Below are positions 18,251-27,500 of a DNA stretch of 64,000 nt, in pieces. The stretch's first letter is position 1, and each line of letters opens with the position of its first letter. Source of the DNA: Arcicella lustrica. GTDB lineage: Bacteria; Bacteroidota; Bacteroidia; Cytophagales; Spirosomataceae. Both the position numbers and the translations under genes were made by a program. The notes under the pieces are model-generated. The model saw nothing but the letters and a program-made list of their open reading frames with translations. It was not told the DNA's origin and made no database searches. The DNA is taken from assembly GCF_034930985.1 (NCBI RefSeq), contig NZ_JAYGIM010000013.1, forward strand, positions 124,001 through 188,000. The letters run 5' to 3'.

Positions 18251-20167
18251 ATGGCAAAGCGCAGTAGCAGTTTTGGAGCAGGAGTTTCTCCAGAAGATAA
18301 GAAAAAAGTAAGCAAAGAAGGTTTCAAAAAAGCTTTAAAGATTTTCAGATTTACCCTTCCCTATAAAGGCACATTTGCCATAGGTTTCGTGTTTTTGATA
18401 CTCTCTCAAATCACCACCATGAGTATTCCTTTATTAATGGGGCAAATGGTTGGGGCGATTGTTTCACCAGACCAAATGGCAAATGCAAGTACAGGAATAA
18501 GTGGTGGAATGGTAGCAGACAAATTGCAAAATGTTTTTCATGAAGCACCAAAGTTCACCTTAAATGAAGTAACCTTAATTTTTGTGGGGCTGTTGATTCT
18601 TCAATCAGTATTCTCATTCTTTAGAGTAATTACTTTCACAAGAGTATCGGAGCAGTCTATGCGTGACCTCCGCAATGCACTTTATTCTAAAATTATTACT
18701 TTGCCAGTACCATTTTTCGAGAAAAATCGTGTTGGTGAATTAATGAGTAGAATTACTACCGACGTTTCTCAATTACAAGATATTCTTTCTATTACTTCGG
18801 CAGAACTTTTCCGCCAAATATTTACATTGATTGGCGGTATTATCTTGATTTCGTTTTTATCAAGTAAGCTCACGCTTTTCATGTTGTTGACTTTCCCACT
18901 TTTAGTTGTTTCGGCGATTATTTTCGGAAAATTCATCCGTAAAAATGCGAAGAAAGTACAAGACGAATTAGCGGCTACCAATATCATCGTTGAAGAAACC
19001 TTGCAATCTATCAACGTCGTAAAAGCATTTACTAACGAAAGCCTTGAAGCACATCGCTATGGTTTGTCAGTACAAAAAGTAGTTGATTATGCTTTGAAAG
19101 CCGCTACATTCAGAGGTGGTTTTATTTCCTTTATCATCTTTGTATTGTTTGGTGGTGTTGTGGGCGTAGTTTGGTATGGTGGAAACTTGGTTTTACAAGG
19201 CGAATTAGTGTTCAAAGACCTTTTCACGTTCATTATTTATACAGGTTTCATTGGTGGTTCTGTGGGTGGCTTGGGTGATATGTATGCACAAATTCAAAAA
19301 ACAGTAGGTGCATCTGAACGTATTTTAGAAATTTTAGGAGAAGAATCTGAAGTAAAAATTACTGACATTACCGTTCCAATCAAAGTGACTAAAACAGAAG
19401 CTTCAAGTACTGCAACACCAAAGATTCAGTATCGCAATGTTGCTTTCCAATATCCTTCTCGTCCAGATATGCCTGTTTTGAAAGATATTTCTTTATCGGT
19501 AAAATCAGGTGAAAAAATAGCTTTGGTAGGTCATTCAGGAGCAGGAAAATCTACGATTGTACAATTGTTGATGCGCTATTATCATCTTGCAAAAGGTGAA
19601 ATCTTAGTGGATGGTAAAAACATCAATACTTTCGATATTACTGATTTAAGAAAAAACATCGCCATTGTACCTCAAGAAGTAATGCTTTTTGGCGGAACAA
19701 TTTATGAAAACATTGCTTATGGAAATCCAGAAGCAGATGAAACCTTAGTGATTGAAGCAGCCAGAAAAGCGAATGCTTTAGAGTTTATTAATTCGTTTCC
19801 AGAAGGATTTAAAACCATCGTCGGCGAACGTGGCGTGAAGCTTTCGGGTGGTCAGCGTCAAAGAATTGCAATTGCTCGTGCTATTTTGAAAGACCCTGCC
19901 ATTTTGGTGCTGGATGAAGCAACAAGTGCTCTGGATTCGGAATCTGAAAGATTGGTACAAGATGCTTTAGACCGTTTGATGCAAGACCGTACTACCATTA
20001 TTATTGCTCACCGTTTGGCTACCATTCGTAATGTCGATACTATTTATGTGTTGAAAGATGGTGGAGTAGCCGAAAAAGGAACGCATGATGAATTGGTTTT
20101 GATTGATGAAGGAATTTATGCTAACTTAGTAAAGTTGCAGTTTGACAATGCAATGATGATAGAATGA
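18251..20167 (+). CDS. ABC exporter, fused permease and ATPase (MsbA/LmrA-like)
   Basis: Half-transporter of 638 aa expected to work as a homodimer in the inner membrane, exporting lipids, drugs or peptides. The N-terminal domain has six predicted helices between residues 35 and 350. The ATPase domain (from about residue 395) has Walker A GHSGAGKST, a Q-loop (IAIVPQEVMLF), signature LSGGQRQR, Walker B LVLDEATSALD and the switch His in IIIAHRLATI. The stop codon overlaps the start of a Fur-family gene (ATGA), so the two are co-transcribed and translationally coupled. This pairing hints at metal- or peroxide-responsive expression, but the substrate remains open. Confidence 0.92.
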   Translation: MAKRSSSFGAGVSPEDKKKVSKEGFKKALKIFRFTLPYKGTFAIGFVFLILSQITTMSIPLLMGQMVGAIVSPDQMANASTGISGGMVADKLQNVFHEAPKFTLNEVTLIFVGLLILQSVFSFFRVITFTRVSEQSMRDLRNALYSKIITLPVPFFEKNRVGELMSRITTDVSQLQDILSITSAELFRQIFTLIGGIILISFLSSKLTLFMLLTFPLLVVSAIIFGKFIRKNAKKVQDELAATNIIVEETLQSINVVKAFTNESLEAHRYGLSVQKVVDYALKAATFRGGFISFIIFVLFGGVVGVVWYGGNLVLQGELVFKDLFTFIIYTGFIGGSVGGLGDMYAQIQKTVGASERILEILGEESEVKITDITVPIKVTKTEASSTATPKIQYRNVAFQYPSRPDMPVLKDISLSVKSGEKIALVGHSGAGKSTIVQLLMRYYHLAKGEILVDGKNINTFDITDLRKNIAIVPQEVMLFGGTIYENIAYGNPEADETLVIEAARKANALEFINSFPEGFKTIVGERGVKLSGGQRQRIAIARAILKDPAILVLDEATSALDSESERLVQDALDRLMQDRTTIIIAHRLATIRNVDTIYVLKDGGVAEKGTHDELVLIDEGIYANLVKLQFDNAMMIE

Positions 20168-20589
20168 AACCAGCGATAAAAGATACATTAAAAACATATA
20201 ACCTTCGCCAGACTGATTGTCGTGAAGGTATTCTGGACGTTTTCATGAGTAAAGAACACGCTCTTGCTCATGCCGACGTGGAAGCGCAATTAACGGAACA
20301 ATTTGATAGAGTAACGGTTTATAGAACGCTAAAAACGTTTGTTGATAAAGGATTGATTCATAAAGTATTGGATGATGAGGGTGGTGTAAAATATGCACTT
20401 TGTAAGGATAATTGCCATGCAGGAGACCATACGCATCATCACGACCATGTGCATTTTAAATGTACAGCTTGCGGATTGACTACTTGTTTAGACCATGTGG
20501 TGATTCCTAATTTTATCCTTCCAGAAGGCTACAAACGTGTGGAAACAAATTTGTTGGTACAGGGAATTTGTAAGGGCTGTAATCGTTAA
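20164..20589 (+). CDS. Fur-family metalloregulator
   Basis: A 141-aa DNA-binding repressor of the Fur/Zur/PerR family. The winged-helix half ends with the recognition segment DRVTVYRTLKTFVDKGLIHKV. The dimerisation half has a His-rich metal loop (HTHHHDHVHFKC) and two CxxC pairs (CTAC and CKGC) that form the structural zinc site. The unusually His-rich loop and the pairing with an exporter make a zinc sensor plausible, but iron or peroxide sensing cannot be excluded from sequence. It overlaps the upstream ABC gene by 4 nt. A long non-coding repeat region follows its stop codon. Confidence 0.9.
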   Translation: MKPAIKDTLKTYNLRQTDCREGILDVFMSKEHALAHADVEAQLTEQFDRVTVYRTLKTFVDKGLIHKVLDDEGGVKYALCKDNCHAGDHTHHHDHVHFKCTACGLTTCLDHVVIPNFILPEGYKRVETNLLVQGICKGCNR

Positions 20590-20816
20590 TGGACTTTAGG
20601 ACTTGAAGACAGAAGAGGCAAGATTCAAGAAGCAAGATTTTTTTGGGGAGACTTTAGGATTTTGGACTTGAAGAATTTATTGATTATGCAAATTTGAGAC
20701 TAAAGACGGAAGAGGCAAGACACAAGAAGCAAGATTTTTTGGGGAGACTTTAGGATTTGAAGATATAAGAGGCAAGACAAAAGAAGCAAGATTATAGTTT
20801 CAAGCACTTCAATACT
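20590..20816 (+). repeat. Purine-rich 3' repeat region, family B
   Basis: Three imperfect units built from GACTTTAGGACTTGAAGAC, AGAGGCAAGA, AAGAAGCAAGATT and TTTTTTGGGGAGAC follow the stop codon of the Fur-family gene at once. The same words appear on the minus strand at 46988-47163, again directly 3' of a gene, and in weak form after prfB. No reading frame is supported. Confidence 0.65.
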
Positions 20817-20824
20817 TTAGATAT

Positions 20825-20864
20825 TAAAAAATGGGCTATTCAGAGATGGATAGCTCATTTTTTT
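20825..20864 (+). terminator. Terminator after the Fur-family gene
   Basis: The stem AAAAATGGGCTAT / ATAGCTCATTTTT contains one G-T pair and has a 9-nt loop, followed by a T-run. It lies beyond the family B repeats, so the repeats would be part of the transcript. Confidence 0.75.
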
Positions 20865-21278
20865 GTGCTTATATTTAACTTTTCTTTTGACGCTAATTGC
20901 ATAGATTTTAGGATTTAAAGATTTATAGAACTGCAAGAAAACAGAGACATAAAGCAAAGTACTTTTTTTGTACTCGTATTTTATTTTTCTTTTTAAAAAT
21001 GCCTTTTTTCTATACAGGAAAATGTTGTTCCTAATCAGGAATGCTTTATTGCTGGTCAGAAAAATGGTATCCTTAATTGAAAAAATTATTTTGCTATTCT
21101 TTTTTTATTCCCTTCCCAATAGAAAAGATATTTTGCTTTGAAATTCATCATGTTAAATTATTACTAAACAAACATAGTTTTATAAATGCTGTTTGGCGAA
21201 TAATCTTTTGATAATTGAATATTTTAGCAAATTATTACTTATTTGTAGTTTAAATCTTCATCAAACAATTTCTTATTC

Positions 21279-24200
21279 ATGAAAAAGCATCTTTTTCTAT
21301 TTTTTGCAATGCTTTCGGCAGGCAATACAATGGCACAAAGTCCATTATTGCTTCGTCAGCCAAGTATTAACAATGATGGTTCTGTCGTTTCCTTTTCTTA
21401 TCAAGGTGATATTTGGACAGTACCAAGTACGGGAGGAAATGCCACCCGATTGACCATTCACGAGGCTTATGAAAGTAATCCAATCTTTAGTCCTGATGGC
21501 AAACAAATCGCCTTTTCAGGCACACGCTTTGGCAATAATGATATTTTTGTAATGCCTTCAACAGGCGGTTTACCAAAACGTTTAACATTTCATTCTAGTC
21601 AGGATTTAGTAGCAAGTTGGACGCAGACAGATAAAATCTTATTCTCGACCAGCCGTGAATTTAAGCAAATTGAACGCCCACAAGAAGTATATTCAATCAG
21701 TGCTAAAGGAGGAACTGAATCAAGAATGCTTGATGCTGTTGGTTTCGACCCAGTACTTTCTCCTGATGGGAATTTGCTTGCTTTTGTACGTGGAGACATT
21801 AATCCCGTTGCTCGTCAAGCTTATAATGGAAGCTCGAACAGAGACATCTGGATTTATAATACCAAAGCAAAAAGCTTTAACAAAATTGCTTTGTTCGAAA
21901 CCAACGATATTATTCCACAATGGGGAAAAAATGGTTTGTTATACTTCTTGAGCAGTGTTGATGGTGCGTATAATCTCTATCAAATCAAAATTTTTGGCGA
22001 CGGAAAAGCAGAAGGTACTCCTAAAAAATTAACACAATTCAAGGATGAATCTATTCGTCATTTCAGTATTTCAAAAGATGGCAATACCATTGTTTTTGAA
22101 AAAGAGATGGGGCTTTTTACTTACAATGTAGCGAGCGGTTCGGTTGCAAAAATTAATGTAAACATCAATGCAGACGAACGTTTTGATGCCGCTGAACAAA
22201 AAACTTTTGCGACAGGCTTAGAAGAATACAAAGTATCCCCAAATGGCAAATTACTAGCGTATAGCCTTCGTGGTGAGATTTTTATCAAAGAAGCAGATAA
22301 AGAAAAAACAAAGAGTATCAATATTTCTCAACACGCTTTCCGTGATATTGCTCCTACTTGGTTGAATGATTCAACGTTGTTATTCACAAGTGATAGAAAC
22401 AATGGCAATTTTGATTTGTATTTGGTGAATTCATCTGATGCTTCGGAACGTAATATTTTTAAATCGTTGAAACATCAAGTAACACAAATCACAAAAACAA
22501 CAGAAGATGAATCTTCACCAGTAGTTTCACCAGATAATAAGAAAATAGCATACATTAAAGGCAGAGGAACTTTTATAGTAGCCGACATCAGTACTGATGG
22601 GAAGTTGACGAATGAGAAAGTTCTAAGCGATGGCTGGAATAATCCAAGTGATATTGCTTGGAGTCCAGACAGCAAATACTTGGCTTATAGTCAAGAAGAT
22701 TTATATTTTAACCAAGAAGTATTTATCAGAACTGCCGATAATTCAAGCAAGCCTGTCAACGTAACAATGCACCCACGTGGTGATGGAAATCCGTTTTGGA
22801 GTGCCGATGGTTCTAAATTAGGATTTGTTTCGCAAAGAAGTGCTGCTCGTAGTGCAGACGTTTGGTTTGTTTGGTTGAAAAAAGAAGACTGGGAAAAAGA
22901 AACACAAGATTGGCAAGAAAAAGAAGCACCAGCAGCAGATGCAAAACCAGACAAAAAAGGAATTAAACCAATTGTGATTGATTTTGATAATATTCATGAA
23001 AGAGTAGTACAAGTAACAAATTTCCCAGGCAATGAAAGTGAATTTGTGATTTCAAAAGATGGTGAAACCTTCTTTTACACAACCACAAGTAGTTCGGCAA
23101 AAGGAAGAGATTTATTCAGTATTAAATGGGATGGCAAAGAATTAAAAGAAATTACCAAAGGTGGAAGTAATCCAAATAGTTTGACACTCGATAAAGAAGG
23201 CAAGTACATTTATTATACAAAAATGGGCGGTGGACTTTCTCGTGTTGATGTGAAAACTGGATTATCTGAGCCGATGCCATTTGTTGCCAAAATGAAAATT
23301 GATTATTTGGCAGAACGTACACAAGTATTTGAAGAAGCGTGGAGAACTATTCGTGATGGTTTTTACGACCCTAAATTTCACGGAAATAATTGGCTACAAT
23401 TGCATGATAAATACAAAGAGCGTTGTATCAATGCCAGTACTTCCAATGATTTTAGAGATATGTTTAATTTACTATTGGGTGAATTAAACTCAAGCCACAT
23501 GGGTTTAACTGCACCCGACCGTGCGGAGACACAAAAAGAAATTACGGGCTTATTAGGAACAGAATTGATTCCAACGGCAACAGGAATGAAGGTAAACCAC
23601 GTAGTTCCAGAAACGCCAGTGACTAAAAGTAAGAGTCTAATCAACGAAGGAGAAGTGATTACGGCTGTAAATGGACAGCCAGTAAGTGAAAGCGAGAATT
23701 TTTATAGTTTATTAAGTGGCTTGGCTAACGAAAAAGTACTCTTAAATGTTAACGATGCAAGTGGTAAAAACAGAGAAGTAGTGGTTCGTCTTACTCAAAG
23801 TATCAGCGATAATTTATACAACGAATGGGTTGAGAGCAGAAAGAAATTAGTAGAGAAATTCTCTAATGGTCGTTTAGGTTATATCCACATCAAAGGAATG
23901 GATTTCCCAAGTTTCGAAGTAGTAGAAAGAGAATTTACTGCTGCTGGTTATGGAAAAGAAGGAATCTTGATAGATGTTCGTTATAATGGTGGCGGTTCGA
24001 CAACCGACTATTTAATGACGATTCTGAACTATAAACAACACGCTTATACCATTCCAAGAGGAGCAAGTGCCGATTTAGAAAAGGATAAGAAGAAGTTCAG
24101 AGAGTATTATCCAATCGGCGAGCGTTTGGTTTATGCCGCTTGGACAAAACCTTCAATTGCGCTTTGTAATGAAGGAAGTTATTCTAATGCAGAAATCTTC

Positions 24201-24479
24201 TCGCACGCTTATAAATCTTTAGGTATTGGTAAATTAGTAGGTTTACCAACCAATGGTTCAGTAATTTCTACAGGAGGGAAATCTTTAATGGATGGTTCTT
24301 TTGTAAGACTACCGGGAAGAGGATGGTACACCAAAACAACAGATAAAAACCAAGAGCTAGGCGCTGCCGTTCCTGACATTATCGTTGAAAATACTCCAGA
24401 CTGGATTGCTAAAGGAACAGACGAACAATTGAAAGTAGCAGTAGATACGCTTTTAAAAGATATTGACGCTAAGAAGTAA
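21279..24479 (+). CDS. Tricorn-like protease (WD40/PD40 propeller plus PDZ plus S41)
   Basis: Secreted multidomain peptidase of 1066 aa. The signal peptide is residues 1-19 (LFLFFAMLSAGNTMA, cleavage before Gln). Two PD40-type beta-propellers fill about residues 30-670, with repeated motifs such as SPDGKQIAFSG, SPDSKYLAYS and SADGSKLGFVS. A PDZ domain follows (about 765-850, EGEVITAVNGQPV), then the S41 core with conserved RYNGGGSTTDYL and the nucleophile S969 in SYSNAE. The order matches tricorn protease, where oligopeptides are threaded through the propellers. Many Bacteroidota export such enzymes for peptide nutrition. It is a single gene ended by a perfect palindromic terminator. Confidence 0.93.
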   Translation: MKKHLFLFFAMLSAGNTMAQSPLLLRQPSINNDGSVVSFSYQGDIWTVPSTGGNATRLTIHEAYESNPIFSPDGKQIAFSGTRFGNNDIFVMPSTGGLPKRLTFHSSQDLVASWTQTDKILFSTSREFKQIERPQEVYSISAKGGTESRMLDAVGFDPVLSPDGNLLAFVRGDINPVARQAYNGSSNRDIWIYNTKAKSFNKIALFETNDIIPQWGKNGLLYFLSSVDGAYNLYQIKIFGDGKAEGTPKKLTQFKDESIRHFSISKDGNTIVFEKEMGLFTYNVASGSVAKINVNINADERFDAAEQKTFATGLEEYKVSPNGKLLAYSLRGEIFIKEADKEKTKSINISQHAFRDIAPTWLNDSTLLFTSDRNNGNFDLYLVNSSDASERNIFKSLKHQVTQITKTTEDESSPVVSPDNKKIAYIKGRGTFIVADISTDGKLTNEKVLSDGWNNPSDIAWSPDSKYLAYSQEDLYFNQEVFIRTADNSSKPVNVTMHPRGDGNPFWSADGSKLGFVSQRSAARSADVWFVWLKKEDWEKETQDWQEKEAPAADAKPDKKGIKPIVIDFDNIHERVVQVTNFPGNESEFVISKDGETFFYTTTSSSAKGRDLFSIKWDGKELKEITKGGSNPNSLTLDKEGKYIYYTKMGGGLSRVDVKTGLSEPMPFVAKMKIDYLAERTQVFEEAWRTIRDGFYDPKFHGNNWLQLHDKYKERCINASTSNDFRDMFNLLLGELNSSHMGLTAPDRAETQKEITGLLGTELIPTATGMKVNHVVPETPVTKSKSLINEGEVITAVNGQPVSESENFYSLLSGLANEKVLLNVNDASGKNREVVVRLTQSISDNLYNEWVESRKKLVEKFSNGRLGYIHIKGMDFPSFEVVEREFTAAGYGKEGILIDVRYNGGGSTTDYLMTILNYKQHAYTIPRGASADLEKDKKKFREYYPIGERLVYAAWTKPSIALCNEGSYSNAEIFSHAYKSLGIGKLVGLPTNGSVISTGGKSLMDGSFVRLPGRGWYTKTTDKNQELGAAVPDIIVENTPDWIAKGTDEQLKVAVDTLLKDIDAKK

Positions 24480-24491
24480 AATACATTAAAG

Positions 24492-24527
24492 ATTACTATT
24501 GAGGGAAATATTTCCCTCAATAGTAAT
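24492..24527 (+). terminator. Terminator of the tricorn-like protease gene
   Basis: A perfect 36-nt palindrome centred on AAATATTT begins 12 nt after the stop codon. Confidence 0.8.
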
Positions 24528-24632
24528 AAAAGACTGATATTAATTCCATTCATGAATGGTAATGTTTGCTGAAATCACTAAATTTCGATTAAAACAATCG
24601 CTCTAATTTAACTATCAAAAGCAATCATAAAA

Positions 24633-26123
24633 ATGTATATCGGCTCAATCGATCAAGGGACAACCAGTACCCGCTTCATCATTTTCGACAAACAAGGCAA
24701 TAAAATCTCTGTCGGACAAAAAGAACATTCACAGATTTATCCACAAGCAGGTTGGGTGGAACACGATTCAGATGAAATCTGGAGCAATACCCAAGAAGTA
24801 ATCGGTTTAGCATTAGGCAAAGCAAACCTTTCGCCCTTAGATATTGCTGCGGTGGGCATTACCAATCAGCGAGAAACAACCGTTGTTTGGAATCGCTTTA
24901 CTGGTCAGCCATATTATAATGCCATCGTTTGGCAAGATACTCGTGTTGGAAACATGGTAGCTGAATTAGCCAGTGAAGGCGGAGCAGATTGTTTTCGAGC
25001 AAAAACAGGTTTGCCTTTGGCAACATATTTTAGTGGTTTAAAATTAAAATGGCTTTTAGAAAACGTAGAAGGTTTACGGGAAGATGCCGAAGAAGGAACC
25101 GCTATTTTTGGAAATATTGATACTTTTATCATTTGGCATCTAACAGGAGGAACAGATGGTGGCATACATATTACAGATGTTACTAATGCAAGCAGAACTC
25201 AGTTAATGAACTTGCAATCTTTAGCTTGGGATGATGATATTCTTACAAAACTGAATATTCCTAAAGCCATGCTACCCGCTATTAAATCAAGCAGTGAAGT
25301 ATATGGAGAAGCTCGTGGCGTACTTTCGGGCGTACCAGTTGCAGGAGATTTAGGCGATCAACAAGCGGCATTAGTTGGACAAACGTGTTTTTCCGCAGGC
25401 GAAGCTAAAAATACTTATGGTACGGGTTGTTTTATGTTGATGAATACAGGAGAGAAAATCACGCCATCAACTTATGGTTTACTCACTACCGTTGCTTATC
25501 AGTTTGGCAATCAACCAGTACAATATGCTTTAGAAGGCTCTGTTGCTATTACAGGTGCTTTAGTACAATGGCTTCGTGATAATTTAGAAATTATTAAGAA
25601 TAGTGCAGAAATTGAAACCTTAGCTAATTCGGTAGAAGATAATGGCGGTTGTTATTTTGTACCAGCCTTCTCTGGATTGTATGCACCTTATTGGCAAGCA
25701 GATGCTCGTGGCGTAATTGTAGGGCTTACTCGTTATGTCACTAAAGCACATATTGCTCGGGCAGCTTTAGAAGCTACCGCTTTTCAAACCTTAGAAGTAT
25801 TGGAAGCAATGGAAAAAGATGCAGGAATTGAGATTTCATCATTAAGAGTGGATGGCGGAATGGTAGTCAATGAGACATTAATGCAGTTTCAAGCAGATAT
25901 GGTTGATGTTCCTGTGGTTTGTCCAGCCATGATTGAGACAACAGCTTTAGGTGCTGCTTATGCAGCAGGTTTAGCAATAGGTTATTGGGAAGATTTAGAC
26001 GATTTAAAACAAAATTGGGGAATCGCACAAACTTGGAAACCCGATATGGAAGCGTCAAAAAGAGATAACTTATATCATTATTGGAAAAAAGCCGTTACTC
26101 GTAGTTTTGAGTGGGAAGAATAA
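24633..26123 (+). CDS. glpK: Glycerol kinase
   Basis: Cytoplasmic FGGY-family kinase that phosphorylates glycerol to sn-glycerol-3-phosphate using ATP. The 496 aa match the usual length. The N-terminal phosphate-binding segment is SIDQGTTSTRFIIFD; the glycerol-binding region includes TNQRETTVVW and NAIVWQDTR. The second half has GDLGDQQAALVGQ, YGTGCFMLMNTG and the adenosine-binding LRVDGGMVVNETLMQFQADM. It complements glpD at 10 kb, but here it is monocistronic, with the family C palindrome immediately after its stop codon. Confidence 0.97.
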   Translation: MYIGSIDQGTTSTRFIIFDKQGNKISVGQKEHSQIYPQAGWVEHDSDEIWSNTQEVIGLALGKANLSPLDIAAVGITNQRETTVVWNRFTGQPYYNAIVWQDTRVGNMVAELASEGGADCFRAKTGLPLATYFSGLKLKWLLENVEGLREDAEEGTAIFGNIDTFIIWHLTGGTDGGIHITDVTNASRTQLMNLQSLAWDDDILTKLNIPKAMLPAIKSSSEVYGEARGVLSGVPVAGDLGDQQAALVGQTCFSAGEAKNTYGTGCFMLMNTGEKITPSTYGLLTTVAYQFGNQPVQYALEGSVAITGALVQWLRDNLEIIKNSAEIETLANSVEDNGGCYFVPAFSGLYAPYWQADARGVIVGLTRYVTKAHIARAALEATAFQTLEVLEAMEKDAGIEISSLRVDGGMVVNETLMQFQADMVDVPVVCPAMIETTALGAAYAAGLAIGYWEDLDDLKQNWGIAQTWKPDMEASKRDNLYHYWKKAVTRSFEWEE

Positions 26124-26129
26124 TAAAAT

Positions 26130-26188
26130 CGTAGCACGAGTTTCCAACTCGTGTCATAGTAATTTGACGTTTGGAAACTCGTGCTACG
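26130..26188. repeat. Palindromic element, family C, copy 1
   Basis: The perfect 18-bp arms CGTAGCACGAGTTTCCAA and complement close a 23-nt centre that itself begins CTCGTG. It lies between the convergent glpK and acuI-like genes, where it may also terminate transcription. Related elements lie at 28041-28087 and 49285-49342. Confidence 0.75.
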
Positions 26189-26198
26189 GTTCATAAAA

Positions 26199-27191
26199 TT
26201 ATAGTTTAACAATTGTCTTCCCAAAAGCTTTTCCTTGCAACATCAAATCCAATTGTGCGGGTACTTCTTCTAAAGTAATTTCTTTAGCGAGTATTGTTAA
26301 ATCTGTTGGTTTCCAATCTGATGCTAATTTTTTCCAAATACTTTCACGTAAAAGCATCGGACATTCAGCAGAATCAATTCCAAATAAAGTATTTCCACGA
26401 AGAATAAAAGGTAAAACAGTTGTGTGTAATTCCGCAGAAGCTACCAAACCGCAAATGGCAGCTGAACCTCCATAAGTTAAAGACTTCAAGGCTGTGGCTA
26501 AAATATTCCCACCAACAGTATCAATTACTCCCGCATAAATTGATTTTAATAATGGACGACCAGATTGGTCATCTAAGGCTTCTCTACTTACAATTTCACT
26601 TGCTCCAATTTGTTTTAAAAAATCAACAGCTTCAGGTTTACCTGTTACAGCTACGACTTCAAAACCTAATTTAGCTAAAATGGCAATCGACAAAGTCCCC
26701 ACTCCTCCTGTTGAGCCTGTTACTAAAACTTTTCCTTGTTCTGGTTTTAAGCCATGATTGATTAAAGCATTGATACATAAACCAGTCGTTAATCCAGCCG
26801 TTCCATGAATCATGGCTTCTTTCAAACTTAATCCTGCGGGTAATTTTACAATCCATTTCGCTGGCACAGAGATATACTCAGCCAAACCGCCCGAAGTATT
26901 CATTCCTAAATCATAACTGGTAACAATTACTTCGTCGCCCACTTTAAATGCTGGAGAATCACTAGCTTCTACAATGCCAGCAGCATCAATGCCGGGTGTA
27001 TGTGGAAATTGTTTTGTTACACCTTTGTTCCCGATTGACGATAAAGCATCTTTATAATTCAACGCTGAATAATGAACTTTGATTAAAACATCTCCCGCAG
27101 GTAAATCTGCAATCGCTCTTTGAACAATCGCTCGTGTATATTGCTTATCGGCACTTTCTGTAATCTGTAAAGCTTTAAAAGAATGGCTCAT
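26199..27191 (-). CDS. acuI: YhdH/AcuI-type quinone oxidoreductase (acrylyl-CoA reductase-like)
   Basis: Zinc-free medium-chain NADPH-dependent reductase of 330 aa. The AcuI/YhdH subgroup reduces acrylyl-CoA to propionyl-CoA and protects against toxic acrylate. The N-terminal GroES-like domain carries SALNYKDALSSIGNKGVTKQFPHTPGIDAAG, here cited by its key residues NYKD and PGIDAAG. The nucleotide-binding motif is TGSTGGVGTLSIAILAKLG near residues 155-175. The C-terminal ILAKEITLEEVP and QGKAFGKTIVKL are typical of the subgroup. No zinc-binding cysteines are seen. It is a single gene convergent with glpK. The symbol is by family similarity only. Confidence 0.88.
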   Translation of the reverse strand: MSHSFKALQITESADKQYTRAIVQRAIADLPAGDVLIKVHYSALNYKDALSSIGNKGVTKQFPHTPGIDAAGIVEASDSPAFKVGDEVIVTSYDLGMNTSGGLAEYISVPAKWIVKLPAGLSLKEAMIHGTAGLTTGLCINALINHGLKPEQGKVLVTGSTGGVGTLSIAILAKLGFEVVAVTGKPEAVDFLKQIGASEIVSREALDDQSGRPLLKSIYAGVIDTVGGNILATALKSLTYGGSAAICGLVASAELHTTVLPFILRGNTLFGIDSAECPMLLRESIWKKLASDWKPTDLTILAKEITLEEVPAQLDLMLQGKAFGKTIVKL

Positions 27192-27292
27192 GGTTTTGTG
27201 TTTGTTTTGTGAAGAAAGCTATATTTAAGCTGTAAACCTCCACAAAAAAATATTGAAAGTCAAGCGATTAGAATACTTACAAGGATTTAGTT

Positions 27293-27357
27293 AAACCTAT
27301 AAGGATTCATATAATTATCTAATAATAAAAACTTTAACATCAAATCCTTACAGGTTT
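27293..27357. repeat. 65-bp palindromic element, family D, copy 2
   Basis: The arms AAACCTATAAGGATT and AAATCCTTACAGGTTT have the same spacing and a similar centre (ATATAATTATCTAATAATA) to the copy at 18065-18129. One arm has a C where the other copy has T, giving a single G-T or mismatch position in the stem. Confidence 0.75.
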
Positions 27358-27421
27358 ATATTCTCAATTTACTTATTCCTAATATACTTAATGAAAATTA
27401 AATACCAAAAAGCTTTTTTTC

Positions 27422-27441
27422 ACTGACATACTGTTGTCAGT
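27422..27441. promoter_or_regulatory. Operator-like inverted repeat upstream of the GyrI-like gene
   Basis: ACTGACA, a 6-nt spacer and TGTCAGT form a perfect 7-bp dyad. It lies 10 nt upstream of a -7-like TTACTTTG (27451-27458), so a bound protein would cover the -33 region. No regulator gene is adjacent. Confidence 0.5.
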
Positions 27442-27500
27442 AAGCCAGATTTACTTTGTATCGTTAATCAAAAAAATCATAATAAAACCTCAACAATCAA

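Larger units (their letters stand above)
20590..21278. other. 689-bp gap without a gene
   Basis: It contains the family B repeats (20590-20816), a terminator (20825-20864) and an AT-rich remainder with a small dyad, TTCCTAATCAGGAA, near 21030. No credible coding frame, tRNA or riboswitch was found. A promoter for the downstream protease gene must lie here, but I cannot place a good consensus match. Confidence 0.65.
27192..27500. other. 309-bp gap with family D element and an operator-like dyad
   Basis: The gap separates two divergent genes. It contains the second copy of the 65-bp palindrome (27293-27357), a 7-bp-arm dyad at 27422-27441 and a TTACTTTG promoter-like sequence at 27451-27458. 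No gene is apparent. Confidence 0.6.
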
